24,646 nucleotides of DNA from SMAG-U1939 sp035763125 (GTDB taxonomy: Bacteria; Chloroflexota; Ktedonobacteria; Ktedonobacterales; JADMIN01), in contig DASUBU010000171.1 in the NCBI GenBank assembly GCA_035763125.1, positions 1 through 24,646 on the forward strand, written 5' to 3'. Every line of letters starts with the position of its first letter. Within the stretch, counting starts at the first letter, position 1. The position numbers and the translations under genes were made by a program. This document shows, one piece after another, positions 1-7,421 of the stretch. The notes below the pieces were generated by a model. That model did not search any database, was not told the origin of the DNA, and was given only the letters and a program-made list of their open reading frames with translations.

Positions 1-22
1 GCGAGCGAGCAGGAGTCGGCCA

Positions 23-973
23 ATGGCGGGGATGCGCGCGATCTCGGTCCCGGCGGCAGTCAAGGATGTGCGCCAGCGCCTCGGCGTCTACGCGCTGCTC
101 TTCTTCGTCGCCGCGGTATGGGGCGGCTCGTTCGTCGCCGCGCGGACGCTCCTCTCACCTACTAGCGCAAACGCAATCGCGCTCAGCCCAACGCTGCTGG
201 CGGCGGTGCGCTTTCTGCTGGCCTCGGCGATCTTCGCGCCACTGCTGGTGCGCGAGCACGTCACCACCCGGCGTGTGCAATGGCGCGACGTACCGCTTTT
301 CCTGCTGCTAGGGCAGCTTGGCATCGCGGTCTACTTCTGGCTGCAATATACCGGTGTGCGGCTGACCAATGCCGGCATCGCGGCCGTGCTGGTGGTTGGG
401 CTGATTCCACTGGCGACGCTGGTGACCTCGGCGCTGGCGCTGCGCGAGGGCTTCGGCGCTGCGCGCGTGGGCGCGCTGCTGCTTGGGGCGGCGGGTGTGC
501 TGGTGGTGGGCGGCCAGCGCGGATTGCAGATCGAGGCGAGCGGCGGCTTTCTGCTCGGCGCGGCGTGCCTGGTGGCCGACGCGGCGTGCTTCGCCGTCTA
601 TTCGACGCTGATCCGCGGGCTGCGTGCGCGCTACTCGCCGCTGACGCTGACGGCCGGCATGATGCTCGCTGGGACACTTGGCCTGCTCGTGCTCTCCGCC
701 TTCACCGACGACTGGCGGCTGCTCGCGCGACTCTCCGTCGGGCAGTGGCTGGCGATTGTCTACTTGGCCGTAATCTGCTCGGTGCTGGCCTACTTCGCCT
801 ACAACTCCGCGCTAGGCCGCATCGAGGCCAGCCGAGCGGCGGTCTGGCTGTACCTGGAGCCACCGACGGCGCTGCTGCTTGGCGCGCTGCTCTTGGGCGA
901 GCCGATCTCCCCGGCGACGGTGGCCGGTGGGCTGCTGATTGTCGGCGGGCTGTGGCTGGCGCAGCGCAGGTAG
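23..973 (+). CDS. EamA/DMT-superfamily transporter
   Basis: A 316-aa polytopic membrane protein of the drug/metabolite transporter superfamily, the usual length for a ten-helix protein made of two EamA repeats. The first repeat opens near residues 23-45 with a hydrophobic helix carrying the typical W-G-S-F motif (AAVWGGSFVAARTLL). The second begins near residue 175 and ends with the familiar 'S-x-x-A-V-x-x-Y-L-E-P' segment (SRAAVWLYLEPPTALLLGALLLGEP), followed by a final helix. Substrate cannot be read from sequence; known relatives export amino acids, metabolites or nucleobases. The ATG at 23 is supported by AGGAG at 11-15 with a 7-nt spacer. No partner gene is visible, since the window begins just upstream. 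Confidence 0.9.
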   Translation: MAGMRAISVPAAVKDVRQRLGVYALLFFVAAVWGGSFVAARTLLSPTSANAIALSPTLLAAVRFLLASAIFAPLLVREHVTTRRVQWRDVPLFLLLGQLGIAVYFWLQYTGVRLTNAGIAAVLVVGLIPLATLVTSALALREGFGAARVGALLLGAAGVLVVGGQRGLQIEASGGFLLGAACLVADAACFAVYSTLIRGLRARYSPLTLTAGMMLAGTLGLLVLSAFTDDWRLLARLSVGQWLAIVYLAVICSVLAYFAYNSALGRIEASRAAVWLYLEPPTALLLGALLLGEPISPATVAGGLLIVGGLWLAQRR

Positions 974-1148
974 GGCGTGCCTCCTACCGCCGAAGACCTT
1001 GACCAAGAGAATGATGGGATGCCCCCAAACGCTGGGCCGTGCCCCTCGAACCCTCGGAGGCCACTGGTTTGCACTACAGGGCAGGTTCCCGAGCGTCTTG
1101 GTGGGCCGGCTGTGAAATGCCATCAGTAGGCACAAAAGGAGACTCAAC

Positions 1149-1709
1149 ATGGCCAGGCTGATCTACACGGCACTGATGTCGCTCGACGGCTACATCGCGG
1201 ACGAGGACGGCAACTTCGACTGGGCTGAGCCGGACGAGGAGGTGCACACCTTCATCAACGAGCTGGAGCGGCAGGTCGGCACCTACCTCTTTGGGCGCCG
1301 CCTGTACGAGGTCATGCTCGCCTGGGAAGACCCGCGGGCTTTTGCCAGTCAGCCGCCGTACATTCAGGACTACGCGGCGACATGGCAGGCGGCCGATAAG
1401 GTCGTATACTCCAAGACACTGGAGGCTGTATCCAGCGCCAGGACGCGCATCGAGCGAGACTTCGACCCTGCAGCCATCGGGCAGATGAAAGCGACGGCCG
1501 AACGGGATATCGCGGTCGGTGGCCCGGACCTCGCGGCCCAGGCATTCGCGGCCGGGTTGGTGGATGAGTGCCACCTGTTCATCGCGCCAATCCTGGTGGG
1601 TGGCGGCAAGCCTGCCCTCCCCCACCACGTCCGCCTGAGCCTTGAGCTGCTGGACAACCGCCGGTTCGGCAACGGCGTGGTGCACCTGCACTACCGAACC
1701 GGGCCATGA
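1149..1709 (+). CDS. Dihydrofolate-reductase-family protein (RibD C-terminal-like)
   Basis: A 186-aa protein of the bacterial RibD-C/DHFR-fold family, which uses NAD(P)H to reduce pteridine- or pyrimidine-like substrates. The N-terminus LIYTALMSLDGYIAD is the family's first strand and loop. FGRRLYEVM (about residues 48-56) is the usual G-R-x-T/L-Y-E helix. The C-terminal IAVGGPDLAAQAFAAGLVDE followed by a hydrophobic strand and a 'P-x-L-x-G-G-G' turn (IAPILVGGGKP) is the nucleotide-binding half. The start is set by AAAGGAG at 1135-1141, 7 nt before ATG. Stand-alone members are common and mostly uncharacterised, so a folate or riboflavin role is not implied. It converges with the DinB-fold gene on the other strand, with only 19 bp between the stops. 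Confidence 0.88.
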   Translation: MARLIYTALMSLDGYIADEDGNFDWAEPDEEVHTFINELERQVGTYLFGRRLYEVMLAWEDPRAFASQPPYIQDYAATWQAADKVVYSKTLEAVSSARTRIERDFDPAAIGQMKATAERDIAVGGPDLAAQAFAAGLVDECHLFIAPILVGGGKPALPHHVRLSLELLDNRRFGNGVVHLHYRTGP

Positions 1710-1728
1710 GCGCGTGGCGACGGCCTGG

Positions 1729-2250
1729 TCAAACGTCGCCGTAGAGACCCGGGAGCCCGTGGCTGCCAAGGGCTAATGACAGCTCGCCCGTGTGGAGGAT
1801 CTCATGCTCGAGCACATGCCAGATGATCCACTGCCGGCTCAAGTCCGTGTACTGGCTCCGCTCCTCTTCGCTCATGGCCGCTGGCGGTGAGAAGGTCTGG
1901 CCGAGATCGGCGGGCGTCCAGCGGGCCAGGGTCTCCTGAATCATCTGCCAGGTCGCCTCAAGCCCCGCCACCAGCTCAGCGGACCCCAGCGGGGGCTGCT
2001 CCACGGGATCGGCTGGGTCCCAGTGTGCGATGGCGGCAAGCTCGGAGGTGCCTTCCCCCATCCATACCTGGAACCACCAGACACGATTGGCCACAATGTG
2101 CTGCGCCACCATCCCGATGGTCCAGTGGTGTGATGAGGCGGGCAAAGCCAGCTGCTCGCGCGAAAGCGGCGCGATCATGGCGGCCAGGTTTCGCTGGAAG
2201 GCCTCCCAGCCCGAGTAGAAGGTGTAGAGGGAGAGGGCTTGATCCGACAC
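1729..2250 (-). CDS. DinB-fold protein
   Basis: A 173-aa all-helical protein of the DinB/YfiT-like superfamily, to which bacillithiol/mycothiol S-transferases and maleylpyruvate isomerases belong. The three histidines expected to bind a divalent metal are visible: H51 in VAQHIVANRVWW, and H149 and H153 in the C-terminal helix WHVLEHEILHTGEL, which also has H145 one turn earlier. Length fits the family. Many members are damage- or stress-induced with unknown substrates, and nothing in this sequence fixes the thiol cofactor. The ATG at 2250 opens on the divergent side of a 174-bp gap. A second, clearly different DinB-fold gene lies at 22049-22597. Confidence 0.85.
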   Translation of the reverse strand: MSDQALSLYTFYSGWEAFQRNLAAMIAPLSREQLALPASSHHWTIGMVAQHIVANRVWWFQVWMGEGTSELAAIAHWDPADPVEQPPLGSAELVAGLEATWQMIQETLARWTPADLGQTFSPPAAMSEEERSQYTDLSRQWIIWHVLEHEILHTGELSLALGSHGLPGLYGDV

Positions 2251-2387
2251 CTCTGTCTTGCTCCTTGCTGCTGCAACATACCATCAGCCAGCCCACATGA
2301 CCAGCCGCAGGGACGGTTGCTTGAGCAGCATAGCATGGAGGATCAGCTACGCGCTTCTTCTATCTTGCGTTGTTTGCCAGCTCTCCG

Positions 2388-2420
2388 GCGGGCGCGTCGC
2401 CTGGCTACTCGCGCGCCCGC
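2388..2420 (-). terminator. Strong GC hairpin after the six-gene operon
   Basis: A perfect 9-bp inverted repeat: GCGGGCGCG (2388-2396) pairs with CGCGCCCGC (2412-2420) around a 15-nt loop. It begins 4 nt past the stop codon of the last (HPP) gene of the minus-strand operon. The position fits a transcript end or a 3'-end stabilising stem. There is no T-tract on the minus strand after it, so it is not a canonical intrinsic terminator. Confidence 0.45.
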
Positions 2421-2424
2421 ACGC

Positions 2425-3084
2425 TCACTTCTCGCGGATGGGATTCCAGAGCGGATAGGGGATGCCGGCCGCGCGATTGATGACGAATGCCTGGACGGTG
2501 AGCAGGACGACGGCGATCATCAGGATCACCAGCTTGCCGGGTGCGGTCAGCAAGCCGAGCGAGATGATCAGCGTGGTGGCTCCGGCTGGCGGATGCGGCG
2601 ATCTAAGCAGCACCATCAGCCCGGCGGTCAGCCCCAGCGAGAGCGCCGCCGCGATCACCCGCGGCCACGTGACGCCGACCGCCAGCGCCGGCCCAGCCTG
2701 CGTCAGCCCCGTGACGACCAGCGAGAAGTAGCCGGCCAGCACGCCGATCAGGTGGCCGATGATCGTATTGCGGGGCGAGGCCGTCGGCGCGGTGGGCGTG
2801 TAGAAGAAGAGGAACGCGGTCGGGCCGAGCGAGGGGAAGATGAACGGTGAGCCGGTCACCACCGCCAGTATTGACATGATGCCGATGCTGAGCAGCCCGT
2901 TGAGGAACGAGAAGAGCGCCAGCACCGGCACCCGCGAGTAGTGCTCCAGCAGCCGCGGAAGCTGCACGCGCGTGACGAGGCCGCGCACGATGTCGGACAT
3001 CTGGCCGCCGATGGGGTGCTCGCGGTCGAAGCGGTAGTTCGAGCGCGGGGGCGGTGCGTCAGCCTTGTTATCAGGGTCCGGCAT
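2425..3084 (-). CDS. HPP-family integral membrane protein (possible nitrite permease)
   Basis: A 219-aa protein with four to five membrane helices that carries the signature of the HPP family: His164-Pro-Pro-Ala-Gly-Ala-Thr within SPHPPAGATT, plus FPSLGPTA (83-90) and ASPRNTIIGH (102-111). Characterised HPP proteins from chloroplasts and cyanobacteria transport nitrite. Its place as the last gene of an operon with a nitrate-reductase-type molybdoenzyme makes nitrite movement the natural hypothesis, but this is inference. An in-frame GTG at 3108 would add eight residues. I prefer the ATG at 3084 because GGAGGG sits 7 nt before it and lies inside the longer reading. The gap to the upstream gene is 37 nt. 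Confidence 0.88.
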   Translation of the reverse strand: MPDPDNKADAPPPRSNYRFDREHPIGGQMSDIVRGLVTRVQLPRLLEHYSRVPVLALFSFLNGLLSIGIMSILAVVTGSPFIFPSLGPTAFLFFYTPTAPTASPRNTIIGHLIGVLAGYFSLVVTGLTQAGPALAVGVTWPRVIAAALSLGLTAGLMVLLRSPHPPAGATTLIISLGLLTAPGKLVILMIAVVLLTVQAFVINRAAGIPYPLWNPIREK

Positions 3085-3121
3085 CGTATATCCCTCCGCA
3101 TCCGGCACCGTTGCCCATCAT

Positions 3122-3553
3122 TCAATACGAGACGGTGCGCCGGCGGGGCCAGAGCGCCACGAGCAGCGCGATCAGGAAGCCGGCAAGGCTGAGCCCCGCG
3201 ATCCACCACAGCGTGCCGGCGCGGCCTGAAAGTAGCTCGTAGAGCGCGAGCGTGCAGAGGACGAGCTGCGTGACCAGGATCACGCCGACCAGATAGACCT
3301 GACCCTGCACGATGGCCACGCGGCCCGGCGCACCCGTGAAGTCCGGCCCCGGCATGGGTCCCGCCCCTCCGCGCGGCGGACGTCGCACCGGCGGATCGCC
3401 CGGATTGGCGACGCGATGCTGCAGCATGTAGCGCCGCTCGGCGGCCGCCCGCTCGGTGCCGTCCTCTAGCGGCGCCTCGCCGTGATGGGGATGCTCCTCC
3501 CGCGGCGAGACAACAAAGGTATCATCCGCGCCATCGGTGTTCGGCCCACTCAT
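3122..3553 (-). CDS. Small two-helix membrane protein of the molybdoenzyme operon
   Basis: A 143-aa protein I do not recognise. The first ~80 residues are polar and rich in Pro, Arg, Glu and His (with a H-P-H-H cluster near 21-24). The C-terminus has two hydrophobic segments, about 85-108 and 114-135, separated by a short Gly/Trp-containing turn and closed by WPRRR, which suggests an N-in/C-in hairpin. Its ATG overlaps the stop of the Rieske gene by 4 bp (ATGA at 3550-3553), so translation is probably coupled and the two products made in fixed ratio. A longer in-frame reading from 3724 lies inside the Rieske gene and is not credible. Likely an accessory or anchor subunit; function unknown. 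Confidence 0.8.
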   Translation of the reverse strand: MSGPNTDGADDTFVVSPREEHPHHGEAPLEDGTERAAAERRYMLQHRVANPGDPPVRRPPRGGAGPMPGPDFTGAPGRVAIVQGQVYLVGVILVTQLVLCTLALYELLSGRAGTLWWIAGLSLAGFLIALLVALWPRRRTVSY

Positions 3554-4176
3554 CGCTCCACCTCCCGGATCGCGTAGATCACGCCGTCGCGCATCTGCAA
3601 CTCGATCGCCGGCAGCGGGCGAATCGGCGGCCCGGCGAGCGCATTGCCGGTGTAGGCGTCGAAATAGCCCTCGTGGCAGGGGCAATGGAAGCGGCGTGTT
3701 TCCTTTTCGTAGAGCACGGCGCACGAGAGGTGCGTGCAGACATCGCTAAAGGCCACCAGCCCCTTGTTCGGCAGATTGACGACGATACCCTGGCCGAACT
3801 GGTCGGGGTAGTCGAAGACCAGCGATTCATCCTCGGCCAGCGTCGCGGCGCCGGGGATGGCGACGACGTGTGTCTGGCTGCTGGGGCGCACCGCGCCGAC
3901 GACGGCCAGCGCGGCGCTCGCCAGAAAGAGCGCGCCGCTGCCGGCGACCAGGAAACGCAGTGTGTCGCGGCGCGTCACCAGGTCGTCGGCGCGCCAGCGA
4001 TAGGGAAACTCTTCGCGCCACTCCTGTCCTTGCGAGCGGGCACGGTGCGCCAACTCGGAGTCGCGCGTGCGAACGGCCTCCGAGGGGGTGCGCGGGCGTC
4101 CGGCGTCGGAGGGTGCGGTGCCGGTGGTGCCGGCTGTGCCAGCGACGGCGTCGAGTGGTTCGTAGTCCGAGTCCAT
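3550..4176 (-). CDS. Membrane-anchored Rieske [2Fe-2S] protein
   Basis: A 208-aa Rieske protein. The cluster motifs are intact: C147-T-H149-L-S-C152 and C165-P-C167-H168-E-G. Cluster ligands are C147, H149, C165 and H168, and the structural disulfide is C152-C167. An acidic and Ala/Thr-rich N-terminal tail is followed by a twin-arginine (R69-R70) just before one hydrophobic helix (about 74-97), as in bc1/b6f Rieske proteins that are Tat-inserted and stay anchored. The Rieske domain should therefore face outside. The ATG at 4176 has GGAG 8-9 nt upstream; an in-frame extension to 4242 lacks support. Second-to-last shared redox subunit of the operon, coupled to the next gene by ATGA. Known Rieske partners are cytochrome b proteins, and here the cytochrome b is the operon's first gene. 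Confidence 0.92.
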   Translation of the reverse strand: MDSDYEPLDAVAGTAGTTGTAPSDAGRPRTPSEAVRTRDSELAHRARSQGQEWREEFPYRWRADDLVTRRDTLRFLVAGSGALFLASAALAVVGAVRPSSQTHVVAIPGAATLAEDESLVFDYPDQFGQGIVVNLPNKGLVAFSDVCTHLSCAVLYEKETRRFHCPCHEGYFDAYTGNALAGPPIRPLPAIELQMRDGVIYAIREVER

Positions 4177-4260
4177 CAGCGAATCTCCGAAATTGGGGGG
4201 GAGGGGTATGCGCGCGCCAACACGGCGGGCATGCTTACACACCCCCTACGAGTAAACGGC

Positions 4261-5046
4261 CTACACTTTCTGCGGCTCTGGTACAGGCTGCTTGCCAGGA
4301 TCATGCGTCGGTGCGGAGCTTGGCACGACCTCTGGGGCTGTGCGTGGTGCCCAGGGCTCGGGCGGGGCGAAGCGGCGCGGGATGCCGGCCGTCTCGGCAT
4401 CCTCCCAGGGCGCGCTCTGGGTGGCGGTCGTCGCCAGCGGCAGATCGCCCAGGTCGCCCAGCGCCGCCTGCTCGGCCAGCGCCATCAGATCCAGCGAGTC
4501 TTGCTCCTCCCGCATCACCACATAGTTGCGGGTGCGGACACGCTGCTTGCCGAAGTAGAAGACGTTGACCGGCCGCGCCCCCTGCTGTGCGCGCCCCGCC
4601 TGGATCCACTCCTCATAGGTGCCATAGAAGATGGCTTGTGTCGGGCAGACCGAGGCGCACATCGGCGGCAGGTCTACGCTCGTGCGGTCGTAGCAGAGGT
4701 TGCACTTGCGCATCACCTGGCCAGCCGCGTTGTCCTTGGGGACGCCGAAGGGGCAGATGTAGTGGCAATTGCGGGCGTTGATGCAGCGCGTCTCGTCGGC
4801 CTGCTGCACGACGCCATCGGGGCTGACGAAGATCGCCTGCGCCGGGCAGACCTGCGCGCACGGCGCCAGCGGCTCCTCGCAGTGCATGCAGAGCGTGGGC
4901 GAGGTGGCGACCGTGTTGCCGCGGTCAATGTAGTCAATGAAGATCATTGACTCGCCCTTGTGCGTGTCGCACTCGCGGCAGGCGGCCACACACGAGCGGC
5001 AGCCGATGCAGCGCGAGGGATCGAGGAAGATGCGCTTGACGGCCAT
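4261..5046 (-). CDS. Four-cluster ferredoxin-like electron-transfer subunit (NarH/NrfC/DmsB type)
   Basis: A 261-aa Fe-S protein of the DMSO-reductase-family beta-subunit type, cytoplasmic with no export signal. Four Cys motifs are in order: C13-x2-C16-x2-C19-x3-C23; C53-x2-C56-x6-C63-x3-C67; C88-x2-A91-x2-C94-x3-C98; C115-x2-C118-x11-C130-x3-C134. The third motif has Ala91 (codon 4774-4776) where a Cys is expected, so 15 of 16 ligands remain. In NarH the same position is Trp and that site holds a [3Fe-4S] cluster. The ~60 C-terminal residues are Pro/Ala-rich and look disordered. AGGAAGGA precedes the ATG by 9 nt. It lies 38 nt after the molybdoenzyme gene and should carry electrons between its Mo centre and the membrane subunit. 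Confidence 0.92.
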   Translation of the reverse strand: MAVKRIFLDPSRCIGCRSCVAACRECDTHKGESMIFIDYIDRGNTVATSPTLCMHCEEPLAPCAQVCPAQAIFVSPDGVVQQADETRCINARNCHYICPFGVPKDNAAGQVMRKCNLCYDRTSVDLPPMCASVCPTQAIFYGTYEEWIQAGRAQQGARPVNVFYFGKQRVRTRNYVVMREEQDSLDLMALAEQAALGDLGDLPLATTATQSAPWEDAETAGIPRRFAPPEPWAPRTAPEVVPSSAPTHDPGKQPVPEPQKV

Positions 5047-5084
5047 GAACCACAGTCCTTCCTAATCTACCGCACCGACGGCAC

Positions 5085-7364
5085 CTACCGCACACGCGGG
5101 CCGACCTTCGCGCCGGAGCTCGGCAGGTTGCGCCGGCTGGCGCGCGCGACTTTGAGCAGCTCGGGATTGAAGTCCCTGGCCCACTCCGGCGGGCGCTCGG
5201 CTTTGACGGCCGCGGCGGCGCAGACCTTGTACTCCGGGATCTTGTTCATCGGCTCTAGCACCGGGTTGGTCAGGATGTTAGCGGCCTCGTTGCCGGGATA
5301 ATGGTAGGGGATGAAGATGGTATCGGGGCGGATCGAGCGGACCACTAGCGCGGGCGCCGTCATCTCGCCGCGCCGCGTGCGCACCGTCATCCAGTCGCCG
5401 TCTTTCACTCCCAGCTTTTCGGCTGTCGCCTCGTGAATCTCAACCCAGGGGCAGGGCGCCTGCTGGAAGAGGAACGGTGTGCGCCGTGTCTGGTTGCCGG
5501 AGAGGTAGTGATAGATCACACGGCCGGTGGTCAGCACCAGCGGATACTCGTCGTCGGGCTCCTCGGCGGGCGGCAGGTAGACGATTGGGTGGAAGCGCGC
5601 CTTGCCGTCGGGGAAGCCGAAGCGCTGCTCGTAGAGCCGCGGCGTGCCGGGGTCGTCGAGCTCGCCGCAGGGCCAGAAGACGCCGTTCTGCGCGTCAATC
5701 TTCTCGTAGGTGATGCCGTAATAGTCGGCCTTCGAGCCCTTGGTAGCAATGCGCAGCTCCTCGAAGATGTCGTGCGCGGAGTGGTAGGGGAAGAACTCGC
5801 CCTTGCCGAGCCGGCGCGCCAGATCGCAGACGATATCAATGTCGCGGCGTGCGCTGCCTGGCGGCTCTACCGCCTGATTGTACTTGATGACGCGGCCCTC
5901 CAGGCTGGTGGTCGTGCCTCCGTCCTCGCACCAGACATTGCCCGGCAGCACCACATCGGCCAGCTCGCAGGTCTCGGAGAGGAAGAAGTCGCAGACCACG
6001 AAGAGGTCCAGGCTCCGCAGCGCGCGCTCGGCGGTGTGCTGATCGGGCAGCGAGACCATCGGATTGGAGCAGATCATGAAGCAGGCGCGAATCTCGTCGC
6101 GCAGCATGGCTGGGATCATCAGCGTGGCGGGCAGGCCGGCGTGCGGCAGCTCAGATTCGGGGATGCCCCAGACCTTGGCGATGTACTCGCGATCCTCCGG
6201 CTCCTCGATCTCGCGCTCGCCTGGCAGTTGGGAGGCCTTCTGGCCCATCTCGCGTCCGCCCTGGCCGTTGCCCTGGCCGGTCAGCGTCATATAACCCGCG
6301 CCGGGGCGACCGAAGTTGCCGGTAGCCAGCGCCAGATTGGCGCAGGCGACGCCGTTGTCCACGCCTTTGCTCTGGTGCTCCAGGCCGCGCGCGGTGTAGA
6401 GCATCGCCGCTCGTGCCCGCCCGTAGAGCCGCGCTGCCTCGTAGATCGCTTCGGGGTGCAGGCCGCAGACCTTGGCCACCTTCTCCGGCGGATACTTGAG
6501 CGCCTCGGCCTTGGTCTCCTCCCAGCCGGTGGTACGCTCGGCAATGAACTGCTCGTCCACCATGCCTTCGGTGATCACGACATAGAGCATAGCGTTGAGC
6601 AGCGCGGAATCCGTGCCGGAGCGCAGCGGCAGGAAGATATCGGCGGTGCGCGCAATGGGTGTCTGGCGCGGGTCGGCGACGATCAGCTTGGCGCCGCGGT
6701 CGCGCGCCTGCCACAGGTAGCTGGTGATGATGGGGAAGCACTCGCCGACGTTGGAGCCGATGACGAAGATCACGTCGGACTGCAACATGTCGCTGACCGG
6801 GTTGGCGGCGCGATCTATGCCTAGCGAGCGCTCGTTGGCGCCGGTGGCGGACGACATGCAGAGCCGGCCGTTGTAGTCTACGTTCTTAGTGCCCAGCGCC
6901 ACGCGGCCGAACTTGCCCATCAGGTAGCACTTCTCGTTGGTCATCGAGGAGCCGCTGAAGACTGCCACCGCGTCCTTGCCGTGCTGCTCTTGAATGCGCC
7001 GGAAGCCCTGCGCCACGAAATCGAGCGCCTCATCCCAGGTGGCGGGCTCCAGCGGGCTGCCCTTGCCGCCCCTGCGCATCAGCGGCGCAGTTAGACGGTC
7101 GGGGTGATTGACGGTCTGCCAGGCGGTGGTGCCTTTGGGGCAGAGCATGCCGTGGTTGAGCGGAAAGTCGTAGCGTGGCTCCACGCCGACTACCTTGCCG
7201 CCGGCCACTTTGAGATACATGGCGCACTGCACGCCGCAGTAGCAGCAGTGGGTAGGCACGTAGCGCTCGACTGCGGCATCGGTCTGCCACGGCTCGGGGC
7301 TGCCGGAATAGAGGTCGTAGGTGTCAGTCTGCTGAGGGTCGAAGAGATGCTTATCAACGCTCAT
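5085..7364 (-). CDS. Molybdopterin oxidoreductase, nitrate-reductase-like (NasA/NapA type)
   Basis: A 759-aa catalytic subunit of the bis-MGD molybdoenzyme family. The N-terminal [4Fe-4S] site is C40-x2-C43-x3-C47-x27-C75, followed by Lys77 (CPKG), the residue linking cluster and pterin in this family. The Mo ligand is Cys169 in NGRLCMSSATGANE. Cys followed by Met is the pattern of Nap/Nas nitrate reductases; formate dehydrogenases have Sec or Cys followed by His. The middle domains hold the usual motifs (VIFVIGSNVGECFP, IVADPRQTPIA). The C-terminal dinucleotide-binding domain starts near residue 603 (VLTTGRVIYHY). There is no Tat signal, so it is cytoplasmic. GGAG lies 7 nt before the ATG. 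Neighbours are a cytochrome b (57 nt upstream) and the Fe-S subunit. Nitrate is the best substrate guess, not proven. Confidence 0.92.
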   Translation of the reverse strand: MSVDKHLFDPQQTDTYDLYSGSPEPWQTDAAVERYVPTHCCYCGVQCAMYLKVAGGKVVGVEPRYDFPLNHGMLCPKGTTAWQTVNHPDRLTAPLMRRGGKGSPLEPATWDEALDFVAQGFRRIQEQHGKDAVAVFSGSSMTNEKCYLMGKFGRVALGTKNVDYNGRLCMSSATGANERSLGIDRAANPVSDMLQSDVIFVIGSNVGECFPIITSYLWQARDRGAKLIVADPRQTPIARTADIFLPLRSGTDSALLNAMLYVVITEGMVDEQFIAERTTGWEETKAEALKYPPEKVAKVCGLHPEAIYEAARLYGRARAAMLYTARGLEHQSKGVDNGVACANLALATGNFGRPGAGYMTLTGQGNGQGGREMGQKASQLPGEREIEEPEDREYIAKVWGIPESELPHAGLPATLMIPAMLRDEIRACFMICSNPMVSLPDQHTAERALRSLDLFVVCDFFLSETCELADVVLPGNVWCEDGGTTTSLEGRVIKYNQAVEPPGSARRDIDIVCDLARRLGKGEFFPYHSAHDIFEELRIATKGSKADYYGITYEKIDAQNGVFWPCGELDDPGTPRLYEQRFGFPDGKARFHPIVYLPPAEEPDDEYPLVLTTGRVIYHYLSGNQTRRTPFLFQQAPCPWVEIHEATAEKLGVKDGDWMTVRTRRGEMTAPALVVRSIRPDTIFIPYHYPGNEAANILTNPVLEPMNKIPEYKVCAAAAVKAERPPEWARDFNPELLKVARASRRNLPSSGAKVGPRVR

Positions 7365-7421
7365 GAGGTGGCTCCAGACGTAGGTCCAAGGCGAGTGGAC
7401 TGGTGAGGAACGATGCGCTAG

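Noticed and set aside
3673..4950. 425-codon plus-strand open frame
   Set aside because: Lies antisense across the Rieske and Fe-S genes, both of which have unmistakable Cys motifs.
5433..6824. 463-codon plus-strand open frame
   Set aside because: Antisense to the molybdoenzyme gene; a by-product of GC-rich codon bias.
5085..7364. Annotation as formate dehydrogenase alpha subunit
   Set aside because: The Mo ligand is Cys followed by Met, with no Sec codon and no Cys/Sec-His motif; the surrounding residues resemble Nas/Nap nitrate reductases.
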